Virus record (IMG/VR): IMGVR_UViG_3300031600_000035
Coordinates: 1-22,709 of that record
Reading direction: 5' to 3' (one strand)
Length of the DNA: 22,709 nucleotides
Source of the DNA: a virus
Shown here: one piece after another, positions 16,456-22,709 of the stretch
Layout: each line of letters opens with the position of its first letter
How positions within the stretch are numbered: position 1 is the stretch's first letter
Notes under the pieces: model-generated
The model's input: only the letters and a program-made list of their open reading frames with translations
The model's database searches: none
What the model was told of the DNA's origin: nothing
Position numbers and translations under genes: made by a program

Positions 16456-17193
16456 ATGAAACATATAAAACCTTATAAAATATTCGAGAGTACAAGTCTT
16501 AACTTCCCAACTACAAGAGAGGAAGTTATAGAAGTGTGTAATAGGTATAGAATAAATAACTACACTATTAATGATGATTTAAGTATTGATGTTGAAGGAC
16601 ATGTTAATCTAGCTTATAAAAATTTAGAATACTTACCACTTAGATTTAATTATGTGAGTGGTGATTTTAGTTGTTATGATAATAAATTAAAAACATTAGA
16701 AGGGTGTCCACAAACAGTAAGTGGATCTTTTGATTGTAATCGTAATAAATTAAAAACATTAGAAGGGTGTCCACAAACAGTAAGTGGATCTTTTGATTGT
16801 TATAGAAATAAATTAATAACATTAGAAGGTAGTCCATCAGTAGTGAATGGCAATCTTATATGTTATGATAATAAATTAGAGACATTAGAAGGTAGTCCTA
16901 AAACAATAAATGGGAATTTTCTTTGTTTTGTAAATAAATTAAAAGACTTAGAATACTTCCCAGAAGTAAGTGATTATATAAATATAAGAGATAATCCAGT
17001 AAATTTATTAGTATATACTTTTATTGAAAATGAAGAAACTGATAGTTTTATGATAGAAGACTTCATAGATTATGAAATAGTTAGAAACAGAGATACTGTT
17101 ATGTTAGACAGGCTTCAAACATTCATTAGAGATAATGACTTAGAAATGCCAGACTTGAAAATAATAAAAAAACACTATAAAATAATAGAATAA
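16456..17193 (+). CDS. Array paralog 3: leader plus 4 repeats with an exact internal duplication
   Basis: This gene encodes 245 residues with four core repeats. The first two (LKTLEGCPQTVSGSFDC) are identical over 57 nt with a 63-nt period. The third carries the variant SLOT 'SPSVVNGNLIC', also found in paralog 7. The C-terminal region has a 2-residue insertion (ENEETDSFMIEDF). Its first ~90 nt match paralog 2 almost without change, so the 5' part is being kept alike by recombination. Confidence 0.85.
   Translation: MKHIKPYKIFESTSLNFPTTREEVIEVCNRYRINNYTINDDLSIDVEGHVNLAYKNLEYLPLRFNYVSGDFSCYDNKLKTLEGCPQTVSGSFDCNRNKLKTLEGCPQTVSGSFDCYRNKLITLEGSPSVVNGNLICYDNKLETLEGSPKTINGNFLCFVNKLKDLEYFPEVSDYINIRDNPVNLLVYTFIENEETDSFMIEDFIDYEIVRNRDTVMLDRLQTFIRDNDLEMPDLKIIKKHYKIIE
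16681..16800 (+). repeat. Perfect tandem duplication, 57 of 57 nt, period 63
   Basis: Copy 1 is 16681-16737 and copy 2 is 16744-16800, separated by six bases coding for Asn-Arg. Identity at every base, including silent sites, indicates a very recent unit duplication that keeps the reading frame. Confidence 0.95.
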
Positions 17194-17195
17194 AT

Positions 17196-17927
17196 ATGAA
17201 ACATATAAAACCTTATAAAATATTCGAGAGTACAAGTCTTAACTTCCCAACTACAAGAGAGGGAGTTATACAAGTTTGTGAAAAGTATAGAATAGAGAAC
17301 TATACTATTAACAATGACTTAACAATTGATGTTGATGGTGGTGTTTATTTAGGGGAGAAAGACTTAAAACACTTACCACTTAGATTTAATTATGTGAGCG
17401 GTTATTTTGGTTGTTCTTATAATGATTTAGTATCATTAAAAGGTAGTCCACAAACAGTAGATGGTAGTTTTTACTGTTATAATAATGAATTAAAGACATT
17501 AGAAGGTTGTCCACAAACAGTAGGTGGTGATTTTGATTGTTTTGAAAATGAACTAAAGACATTAGAAGGTAGTCCACAAACAGTAGGTGGTACTTTTAAT
17601 TGTTCTTACAATGAATTAATAACATTAGAAGGTAGCCCACAAACAGTAAATGGGAATTTTCTTTGTTTTGGAAATGAATTAAAAGACTTAGAATACTTCC
17701 CAGAAGTAAGTGGTAGTATAAATATAGAGGGAAACACAGTAAATTTATTAGTGTATACCTTTATTAAAAAAGCCGATAGCTTTATGATAGAAGATTTTAT
17801 AGACTATGAAATAGTTAGAAATGGTAATACTGTTATGCTAGATAGATTACAAACATTCATAAGGGATAATGATTTAAAGATGCCTAATTTAAAAGAAATT
17901 AAAAAACACTATAAAATAATAGAATAG
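17196..17927 (+). CDS. Array paralog 4: leader plus 4 repeats
   Basis: This gene encodes 243 residues with four core repeats (LKGSPQT, LEGCPQT, LEGSPQT, LEGSPQT). It has a variant N-terminal region (REGVIQVCEKYRIENYTINNDLTIDV) shared with paralog 5 only: 17240-17398 is identical to 17974-18132 over 159 nt. The C-terminal region has NGNTVMLDRLQ in place of NRDTVMLDRLQ. Both neighbours are 2 nt away. Confidence 0.85.
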   Translation: MKHIKPYKIFESTSLNFPTTREGVIQVCEKYRIENYTINNDLTIDVDGGVYLGEKDLKHLPLRFNYVSGYFGCSYNDLVSLKGSPQTVDGSFYCYNNELKTLEGCPQTVGGDFDCFENELKTLEGSPQTVGGTFNCSYNELITLEGSPQTVNGNFLCFGNELKDLEYFPEVSGSINIEGNTVNLLVYTFIKKADSFMIEDFIDYEIVRNGNTVMLDRLQTFIRDNDLKMPNLKEIKKHYKIIE

Positions 17928-17929
17928 AA

Positions 17930-18598
17930 ATGAAACATATAAAACATTACAAGATATTTGAGAGTACAAGTCCTAACTTCCCAACTACAAGAGAGGGAGT
18001 TATACAAGTTTGTGAAAAGTATAGAATAGAGAACTATACTATTAACAATGACTTAACAATTGATGTTGATGGTGGTGTTTATTTAGGGGAGAAAGACTTA
18101 AAACACTTACCACTTAGATTTAATTATGTGAGTGGTGATTTTAGTTGTTATGATAATAAATTAAAGACATTAGAAGGTAGTCCACAAACAGTAGGTGGTT
18201 ATTTTTTTTGTTTTGAAAATGAACTAAAATCCTTGGAAGGTTGTCCTAAAACAGTAGGTGATGGCTTTTATTGTTCTAACAATGAATTAAAAACATTAAA
18301 GGGTAGTCCACAAACAGTAGGTGGTAGTTTTTATTGTTTTGATAATGATTTAACTGATTTAGAATATTTCCCAGAAGTAAATGGGGAAATATTTTTAGGG
18401 ATTAATAAAATAAGTCATTTAGTACATAGCTTTATCAAAAATGCTGATAGCTTTATGATAGAAGATTTTAATGATTATGAGATAGTTAGAAACAGAGACA
18501 CTGTTATGTTAGATAGATTACAAACATTCATAAGGGATAACGATTTAGAGATGCCTGACTTAGAACCCATTAAAAACCACTATAAAATAATAGAATAG
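17930..18598 (+). CDS. Array paralog 5: mosaic member with 3 repeats
   Basis: This gene encodes 222 residues with three core repeats. It looks like a chimera: 17974-18132 is identical to paralog 4, while 18222-18290 (69 nt, the CPKTVGDGFYCSNN cassette) is identical to 15400-15468 in paralog 1. The leader has one change (His for Pro at position 6, MKHIKHYKIFE). The exit repeat is unusual (VNGEIFLGINKISHLVHSF). It is separated from both neighbours by 2 nt. Confidence 0.85.
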   Translation: MKHIKHYKIFESTSPNFPTTREGVIQVCEKYRIENYTINNDLTIDVDGGVYLGEKDLKHLPLRFNYVSGDFSCYDNKLKTLEGSPQTVGGYFFCFENELKSLEGCPKTVGDGFYCSNNELKTLKGSPQTVGGSFYCFDNDLTDLEYFPEVNGEIFLGINKISHLVHSFIKNADSFMIEDFNDYEIVRNRDTVMLDRLQTFIRDNDLEMPDLEPIKNHYKIIE

Positions 18599-18600
18599 AA

Positions 18601-19230
18601 ATGAAACATATAAAACCTTACAAAATATTTGAAAGCAACAGTCCTAACTTCCCAACTACAAGGGATGAAGTTATAGAAGTGTGTAAAAAATATGATATAG
18701 AAAACTACACTATTAATGATGATTTGAGTATTGATGTTGATAGTGATATTAGTATTACTTTCCAAAGTTTAGAATATCTGCCTATTAAATTTAATTATGT
18801 AAGTGGTAGTTTTGATTGTGATCATAATAAATTAAAATCGTTAGAAGGTAGTCCACAAACAGTAGATGGTAATTTTTTTTGTCAACACAATGAATTAAAG
18901 ACATTAAAAGGTAGCCCACAAACAGTAGTAAGGCTTTTTGATTGTTCTTTTAATAAATTAACCGATTTAGAATATTTTCCAGAAGTAAATGGTTCGGTAA
19001 TTATATATGGAAATATAGTAAATTTATTAGTATATACATTTGTGGAAAATGCTAATACTTTCCTCATAGAAAATGCTAATGCTTTCCTCATAGAAGATTT
19101 TGTAGACTACGAGATAGTTAGAAACGGTGATACTGTTATGTTAGATAGATTACAAACTTTTATAAGAGATAATAATCTAAGGATGCCTGAGTTAGAACCC
19201 ATTAAAAACCACTATAAAATAATAGAATAG
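18601..19230 (+). CDS. Array paralog 6: 2 repeats and a C-terminal 8-residue duplication
   Basis: This gene encodes 209 residues with two core repeats, the second with an odd end (TVVRLFDCSFN instead of G-x-F-x-C). The C-terminal region has ENANTFLI-ENANAFLI-ED, an 8-residue (24-nt) tandem duplication of a segment present once in the other members; this explains the length over paralog 1 exactly. The entry repeat is also divergent (DISITFQSLEYLPIKF). The next gene, an unrelated acidic protein, starts one nucleotide after the stop. Confidence 0.85.
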   Translation: MKHIKPYKIFESNSPNFPTTRDEVIEVCKKYDIENYTINDDLSIDVDSDISITFQSLEYLPIKFNYVSGSFDCDHNKLKSLEGSPQTVDGNFFCQHNELKTLKGSPQTVVRLFDCSFNKLTDLEYFPEVNGSVIIYGNIVNLLVYTFVENANTFLIENANAFLIEDFVDYEIVRNGDTVMLDRLQTFIRDNNLRMPELEPIKNHYKIIE

Positions 19231-19231
19231 T

Positions 19232-19954
19232 ATGAAACATATAAAATTATACGAAGAATATAACAGTACTAAGGAAGTAGTAGAAGAAGTAATTAAATAT
19301 GAGGTAATATTTGATGTAGTTGATGTATCAAGCGACCCAGTTGCTAAGGAAGAATTTGATAATTATGAAGATGCCTTAGCATATTATGAGAAAACATATG
19401 AATATGATGATGGTGTATATAGGACAAGAACTCATTCAAAAATGCTAGATGAAATAACATATTCTGTATCCTATGAATATGACAGTGATAATGAGGATAA
19501 AGACGATGTTGATGATGATGATAAAAATTGGGATATAATCGATACTGATAATATGGAGTCAGAAGAATATCGAATTAATGATGATTCTGAAAATGTTTTG
19601 GAACAGATTGAGGATTGGTTCAAAGAAAAATATGATTCAAATAGGACAAAATACCATGAGATAGATGTTTATTACAATGATGATGACTATAAGACTATAC
19701 AAATTAGGTTTTCTGATCACACAGAAAACATTATGAACAATGATAGATTCAGAAGTAAGGATTATTACATATCAGTTGTTGTTTCTGATTATGATGTTAC
19801 TGATAGCAGATTTGGTATGTCAAATAGTTTTGAGAGAAGGAATAACGAACATGAACTAAAATATGGTAGTAGTGATGATACTATACAAATGGAAATAGAT
19901 ATTGATTTTTTAATTAAAGAGTTAAAAGAGGAAATATTAGAAGACTTTGGATAG
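19232..19954 (+). CDS. Unrelated acidic protein in the array, with the same leader
   Basis: I recognise no family. The protein has 240 residues. Only the start, MKHIKLYEE-YN, matches the neighbours; Leu-Tyr-Glu (6-8) fits a prohead cleavage site. The rest is strongly acidic, with Asp/Glu/Tyr-rich stretches (about 80-105 has a long run of Asp and Glu), β-strand-like parts with alternating hydrophobic residues (IDVYYNDDDYKTIQIRF, YYISVVVSDYDV) and an acidic C-terminal helix. No leucine-rich-like repeat is present. The acidity could mean DNA mimicry, but it may only reflect a core or internal-protein composition. It is inserted 1 nt after paralog 6 and is followed by a promoter-like motif and a deleted paralog remnant. 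Confidence 0.78.
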   Translation: MKHIKLYEEYNSTKEVVEEVIKYEVIFDVVDVSSDPVAKEEFDNYEDALAYYEKTYEYDDGVYRTRTHSKMLDEITYSVSYEYDSDNEDKDDVDDDDKNWDIIDTDNMESEEYRINDDSENVLEQIEDWFKEKYDSNRTKYHEIDVYYNDDDYKTIQIRFSDHTENIMNNDRFRSKDYYISVVVSDYDVTDSRFGMSNSFERRNNEHELKYGSSDDTIQMEIDIDFLIKELKEEILEDFG

Positions 19955-19977
19955 TAAATACATTACAAAATAAGTAA

Positions 19978-19987
19978 TTAATATATA
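19978..19987 (+). promoter_or_regulatory. Candidate promoter TTAATATATA, second start within the array
   Basis: It lies 4 nt before ATG 19992, the same motif and spacing as before 15108 and 5351. It probably supplies transcription to paralogs 7 to 10. Confidence 0.45.
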
Positions 19988-19991
19988 CTTT

Positions 19992-20101
19992 ATGAAGCAT
20001 ATAAAACCTTATAAAAATATTAGACAGGTTACAAACATTTATAAGTGATAATGGTTTAGATATGCTGGATTTGAAAGAAATTAAAAAAAATAATAGAATA
20101 A
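19992..20101 (+). pseudogene. Internally deleted remnant of an array paralog
   Basis: The DNA starts like an intact member (ATG AAG CAT ATA AAA CCT TAT AAA, giving MKHIKPYK). It then jumps into the paralog C-terminal region: from about 20022 one frame encodes LDRLQTFISDNGLDM-LDLKEIKK, but the other frame from the ATG stops after 18 codons. Near the end another 8 nt (CACTATAA) are missing relative to intact members. All repeats and most conserved parts are therefore lost. The 18-residue peptide may still be made. Paralog 7 follows 2 nt after the old stop position. Confidence 0.85.
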
Positions 20102-20103
20102 AC

Positions 20104-20772
20104 ATGAAACATATAAAACCTTATAAGATATTCGAGAGCAATAGTCCTAACTTCCCAACCACAAGAGAGGAAGTTATACAAGTGTGTGAAAAGTATGAAA
20201 TAGAAAACTACACTATTAATGATGATTTAAGCATTGATGTTGATGATAACGTTCATTTAGGTTTTAAAATGTTAGAATATTTACCTCTTAAATTTAATTA
20301 TGTAAGTGGTGGTTTTGGTTGTTATGAAAATAAATTAATATCATTAGAAGGTAGTCCACAAATATTAGATGGTTCTTTTCTTTGTTTTGAAAATGAATTA
20401 AAATCGTTAGAAGGTAGTCCATCAGTAGTGAATGGTAATTTTATATGTTATGAAAATGAATTAGAATCATTAGAAGGTTGTCCACAAATATTAGATGGTG
20501 ATTTTTCTTGTTCTGATAATAAATTAAAAGATTTAGAACACTTCCCAGAAGTAAATGGTATCATATCTATGAGGGGAAATCCAGTAGATTTATTAGTACA
20601 TACCTTTATCAAAAATGCTGATATCTTTATGATAGAAGACTTTACAGACTATGAAATAGTTAGAAACAGAGATACTGTTATGTTAGATAGATTAGAAACT
20701 TTCATTAGAGATAATGATTTAAAAATGCCTGACTTAGAAGGTATTAAAAAACACTATAAAATAATAGAATAA
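20104..20772 (+). CDS. Array paralog 7: leader plus 3 repeats
   Basis: This gene encodes 222 residues from ATG 20104. An in-frame ATG at 20062 lies in the remnant and would put 14 residues before the conserved leader, so it was not chosen. The three core repeats are LEGSPQI, LEGSPSV, LEGCPQI; Ile replaces Val at the end of the first and third, a variant seen only here. The C-terminal region has RLETFIRDN rather than RLQTFIRDN. It probably depends on the promoter-like motif before the remnant. Confidence 0.86.
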   Translation: MKHIKPYKIFESNSPNFPTTREEVIQVCEKYEIENYTINDDLSIDVDDNVHLGFKMLEYLPLKFNYVSGGFGCYENKLISLEGSPQILDGSFLCFENELKSLEGSPSVVNGNFICYENELESLEGCPQILDGDFSCSDNKLKDLEHFPEVNGIISMRGNPVDLLVHTFIKNADIFMIEDFTDYEIVRNRDTVMLDRLETFIRDNDLKMPDLEGIKKHYKIIE

Positions 20773-20783
20773 AATAGAATAAA

Positions 20784-21644
20784 ATGAAACATATAAAACC
20801 CTATAAAATATTCGAGAGTGTCGGTCTTAACTTCCCAACTACAAGAGAGGAAGTCATAGAAGTGTGTGAAAAACATAAAATAATAAACTACACTATTAAT
20901 GATGATTTAAGTATTGATGTTGATGGTGGTGTTGGTTTGTCGGATAAAGGCTTGAAATATTTACCACTTAGATTTAATTATGTGAGTGGGCTTTTCCAAT
21001 GTTCTTTTAATGGTTTATTATCATTAGAAGGTAGTCCACAAACAGTAGGTAAGCATTTTGATTGCTCTGATAATAAAAAATTAAAATCATTGAAAGGTGG
21101 TCCACAAACAGTAGGTGGTTATTTTAATTGTGGTGGAAATAACTTAAAAACATTAGAAGGTTGTCCACAAACAGTAAGTGATAGTTTCTATTGTCATTAT
21201 AATAAATTAACATCATTGGAAAGTTGTCCACAAAAAGTAGGTGGTAGCTTTGGTTGTTTTTATAATAATTTAGAATCATTAGAAGGCTGTCCACATACAG
21301 TAGATGGTTCTTTTCTTTGTTCTAATAATGAATTAAAAACATTAAAGGGTAGTCCACAAACAGTAGGTGGTAGTTTTTATTGTGCTGATAATGAATTAAG
21401 AGATTTAGAACACTTCCCAGAAGTAAGTGGTAGTATAAATATAGAGGGAAACACAGTATATCTATTAGTACATACTTTCATTGAAAATGCTAATAGTTTC
21501 CTCATAGAAGATTTTATAGACTATGAAATAGTTAGAAACGGAGACACTGTTATGTTAGATAGATTACAAACATTCATTAGAGATAATGATTTAGAGATGC
21601 CTGACTTAGAAGAAATTAAAGAACACTATAAAATAATAGAATAA
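20784..21644 (+). CDS. Array paralog 8: leader plus 6 repeats
   Basis: This gene encodes 286 residues with six core repeats (LEGSPQT, LKGGPQT, LEGCPQT, LESCPQK, LEGCPHT, LKGSPQT), more divergent from each other than in paralogs 2 and 3. One repeat has an added Lys (DNKKLKSL). The leader is MKHIKPYKIFE-SVGLNFP. The gap before the ATG is 11 nt instead of 2, made by a short duplication of AATAGAATAA. The last core repeat (TVGGSFYCADNELRDL) is shared with paralog 2 in DNA. Confidence 0.86.
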   Translation: MKHIKPYKIFESVGLNFPTTREEVIEVCEKHKIINYTINDDLSIDVDGGVGLSDKGLKYLPLRFNYVSGLFQCSFNGLLSLEGSPQTVGKHFDCSDNKKLKSLKGGPQTVGGYFNCGGNNLKTLEGCPQTVSDSFYCHYNKLTSLESCPQKVGGSFGCFYNNLESLEGCPHTVDGSFLCSNNELKTLKGSPQTVGGSFYCADNELRDLEHFPEVSGSINIEGNTVYLLVHTFIENANSFLIEDFIDYEIVRNGDTVMLDRLQTFIRDNDLEMPDLEEIKEHYKIIE

Positions 21645-21646
21645 AC

Positions 21647-22567
21647 ATGAAATATATAAAACCTTATAAGATATTTGAGAGTGTAAGTCCTAACTTCCCA
21701 ACTACAAGAGAGGAAGTTATAGAAGTGTGTGAAAGGCATAGAATAAAAAACTATACTATTAATGATGATTTGAGTATTGATGTTGATGGGGATGTTGGTT
21801 TAAATTTTAAAAGGTTAGAATATTTACCACTTAAATTTAATTATGTGAGTGGTGGTTTTAGTTGTCACCGCAGTAATCTAAAAACATTAGAAGGTTGTCC
21901 ACAAACAGTAGGTGGTTATTTTGAATGCTCTAATAATAATTTAGTATCATTAAAAGGTTGTCCACAGACAGTAGGTGGTTATTTTAATTGTTCTTATAAT
22001 GAATTAAAATCATTAAAAGGTTGCCCACAAACAGTAAGTGGTGATTTTAGTTGTGGTAATAATGAATTAAAAACATTAGAAGGTTGTCCACAAACAGTAG
22101 ATGGTTTTTTTGAATGCTCTAATAATAATTTAGTATCATTAAAAGGTTGTCCACAAACAGTAAGTGATAGTTTCTATTGTCATGATAACGAATTAAAAAC
22201 ACTAGAAGGTTGTCCACAGTCAGTAGATGGTGATTTTAATTGTTCTTATAATGAATTAAAATCATTAGAAGGTTGTCCACAAACAGTAGATGGTGATTTT
22301 TATTGTGCCAATAATGAATTAAAAGACTTAGAAAACTTCCCAGAAGTAAGTGGTAATGTATATATAACTGAAAACCCAGTAGATTTATTAGTATACACCT
22401 TTATCAAAAATGCCAATAGCTTTATGATAGAAGATTTTATAGACTATGAGATAGTTAGAAACGGAGACACTGTTATGTTAGATAGATTACAAACATTCAT
22501 TAGAGATAATGATTTAAAGATGCCTGACTTAGAAGAAATTAAAGAACACTATAAAATAATAGAATAA
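21647..22567 (+). CDS. Array paralog 9: leader plus 7 repeats (largest member)
   Basis: This gene encodes 306 residues, the paralog 1 length plus five 21-residue units. Seven core repeats are all of the LEGCP/LKGCP kind. A higher-order copy is visible: FECSNNNLVSLKGCPQTV occurs twice, three units apart (about 21922 and 22112), so blocks of several repeats have been duplicated. The leader is MKYIKPYKIFE-S (Tyr for His at 3). It has 2-nt gaps on both sides. Confidence 0.86.
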   Translation: MKYIKPYKIFESVSPNFPTTREEVIEVCERHRIKNYTINDDLSIDVDGDVGLNFKRLEYLPLKFNYVSGGFSCHRSNLKTLEGCPQTVGGYFECSNNNLVSLKGCPQTVGGYFNCSYNELKSLKGCPQTVSGDFSCGNNELKTLEGCPQTVDGFFECSNNNLVSLKGCPQTVSDSFYCHDNELKTLEGCPQSVDGDFNCSYNELKSLEGCPQTVDGDFYCANNELKDLENFPEVSGNVYITENPVDLLVYTFIKNANSFMIEDFIDYEIVRNGDTVMLDRLQTFIRDNDLKMPDLEEIKEHYKIIE

Positions 22568-22569
22568 AC

Positions 22570-22709
22570 ATGAAATATATAAAACCTTATAAGATATTTG
22601 AGAATATATCTAACTATTTCCCAACTACAAGAGAAGAAGTTGTGGAAGTATGTATAAAATTTGAAATTATAAATTATACTATCAATGATGATTTAAGTAT
22701 AGATGTTGA
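22570..22709 (+). CDS. Array paralog 10 (partial, cut by window edge)
   Basis: The first 46 codons are visible: leader MKYIKPYKIFE-N, then ISNYFPTTREEVVEVC and YTINDDLSIDV. The leader is conserved while the following residues differ (NISNYFP for the usual SxNFP). The array therefore continues beyond the window; its number of repeats cannot be seen. Confidence 0.85.
   Translation, partial: MKYIKPYKIFENISNYFPTTREEVVEVCIKFEIINYTINDDLSIDV

Larger units (their letters stand above)
15108..22709 (+). repeat. Tandem gene array with variable-number 63-nt coding repeats
   Basis: Ten paralogous genes in one direction, one unrelated gene with the same leader, and one remnant make up the last third of the window. 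The number of core 63-nt repeats per complete gene is 2, 4, 4, 4, 3, 2, 3, 6, 7. The junction between genes is nearly constant DNA (end of YKIIE codons, AT, ATG, leader codons), which gives long homology for unequal recombination. Confidence 0.92.

Noticed and set aside
20062-20103. Upstream ATG for paralog 7
   Set aside because: These 14 codons are the tail of the deleted remnant; every other member starts at the conserved MKHIK or MKYIK leader.
15300-22330. Regularly spaced repeats that resemble a CRISPR array
   Set aside because: The 63-nt period keeps the reading frame and encodes leucine-rich-like protein repeats; there are no unique spacers of constant size.
1-22709. tRNA genes, which are common in large phages
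   Set aside because: I saw no cloverleaf with a GTTCRAnnC-like arm in the non-coding gaps; the gaps are short and AT-rich.

Overview
The window looks like part of a T4-like (contractile-tailed) virus genome whose host is probably a Bacteroidota bacterium. The evidence is: very AT-rich DNA; a large terminase, a small-terminase candidate and a tail sheath of T4 type; no recognisable Shine-Dalgarno sequence in front of the genes; and one promoter candidate of the Bacteroidota TTTG/TAnnTTTG kind. No tRNA, rRNA, CRISPR array or insertion sequence was seen. The longest gaps without a gene are about 155 to 170 bases (5352-5506 and 6272-6439).

Left part (1-3553, minus strand): the large terminase gene is split into two separate genes. 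The upstream gene ends in a 54-residue N-terminal intein fragment that starts directly after the Walker A lysine. The downstream gene starts with a 153-residue C-terminal intein fragment ending in His-Asn and followed by the Walker A threonine. A free-standing homing endonuclease gene lies between them. This is the 'fractured gene' layout of a naturally split intein. The split site is of the unusual kind known from the AceL-TerL and VidaL inteins: block B lies in the C-terminal piece.

Middle part (3596-6868): a likely small terminase is divergent from the terminase pieces. It is followed on the minus strand by a HAD-like protein, a zinc-ribbon protein, two small proteins and one probable early gene with a host-type promoter. 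Then come, on the plus strand, a 754-residue acidic protein and a 174-residue coiled-coil protein (overlapping start and stop), an oversized 1163-residue tail sheath with its terminator, and a second, Hef-like homing endonuclease.

Right part (15108-22709, plus strand): a tandem array of ten paralogous genes (the last cut by the window edge), nearly all 2 nt apart. It also contains one unrelated acidic gene and one internally deleted remnant. Each paralog has an invariant 11-residue leader, a conserved N-terminal region, a solenoid of 21-residue leucine-rich-like repeats whose number varies from 2 to 7, and a conserved C-terminal region. The same short leader, MK-x-(I/L)-K..., ending in a Glu that fits an (I/L)-x-E cleavage site, is also at the N-terminus of the 754-, 174- and 240-residue proteins, which are otherwise unrelated. 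This resembles the T4 capsid-targeting sequence of internal head proteins. My main hypothesis is therefore that the array encodes a diversifying set of packaged, injected internal proteins.

A recurring AT motif close to TTAATATATA lies upstream of the first gene of most transcription units. At three genes it is exactly 4 nt before the ATG, which suggests a phage promoter producing leaderless messages.
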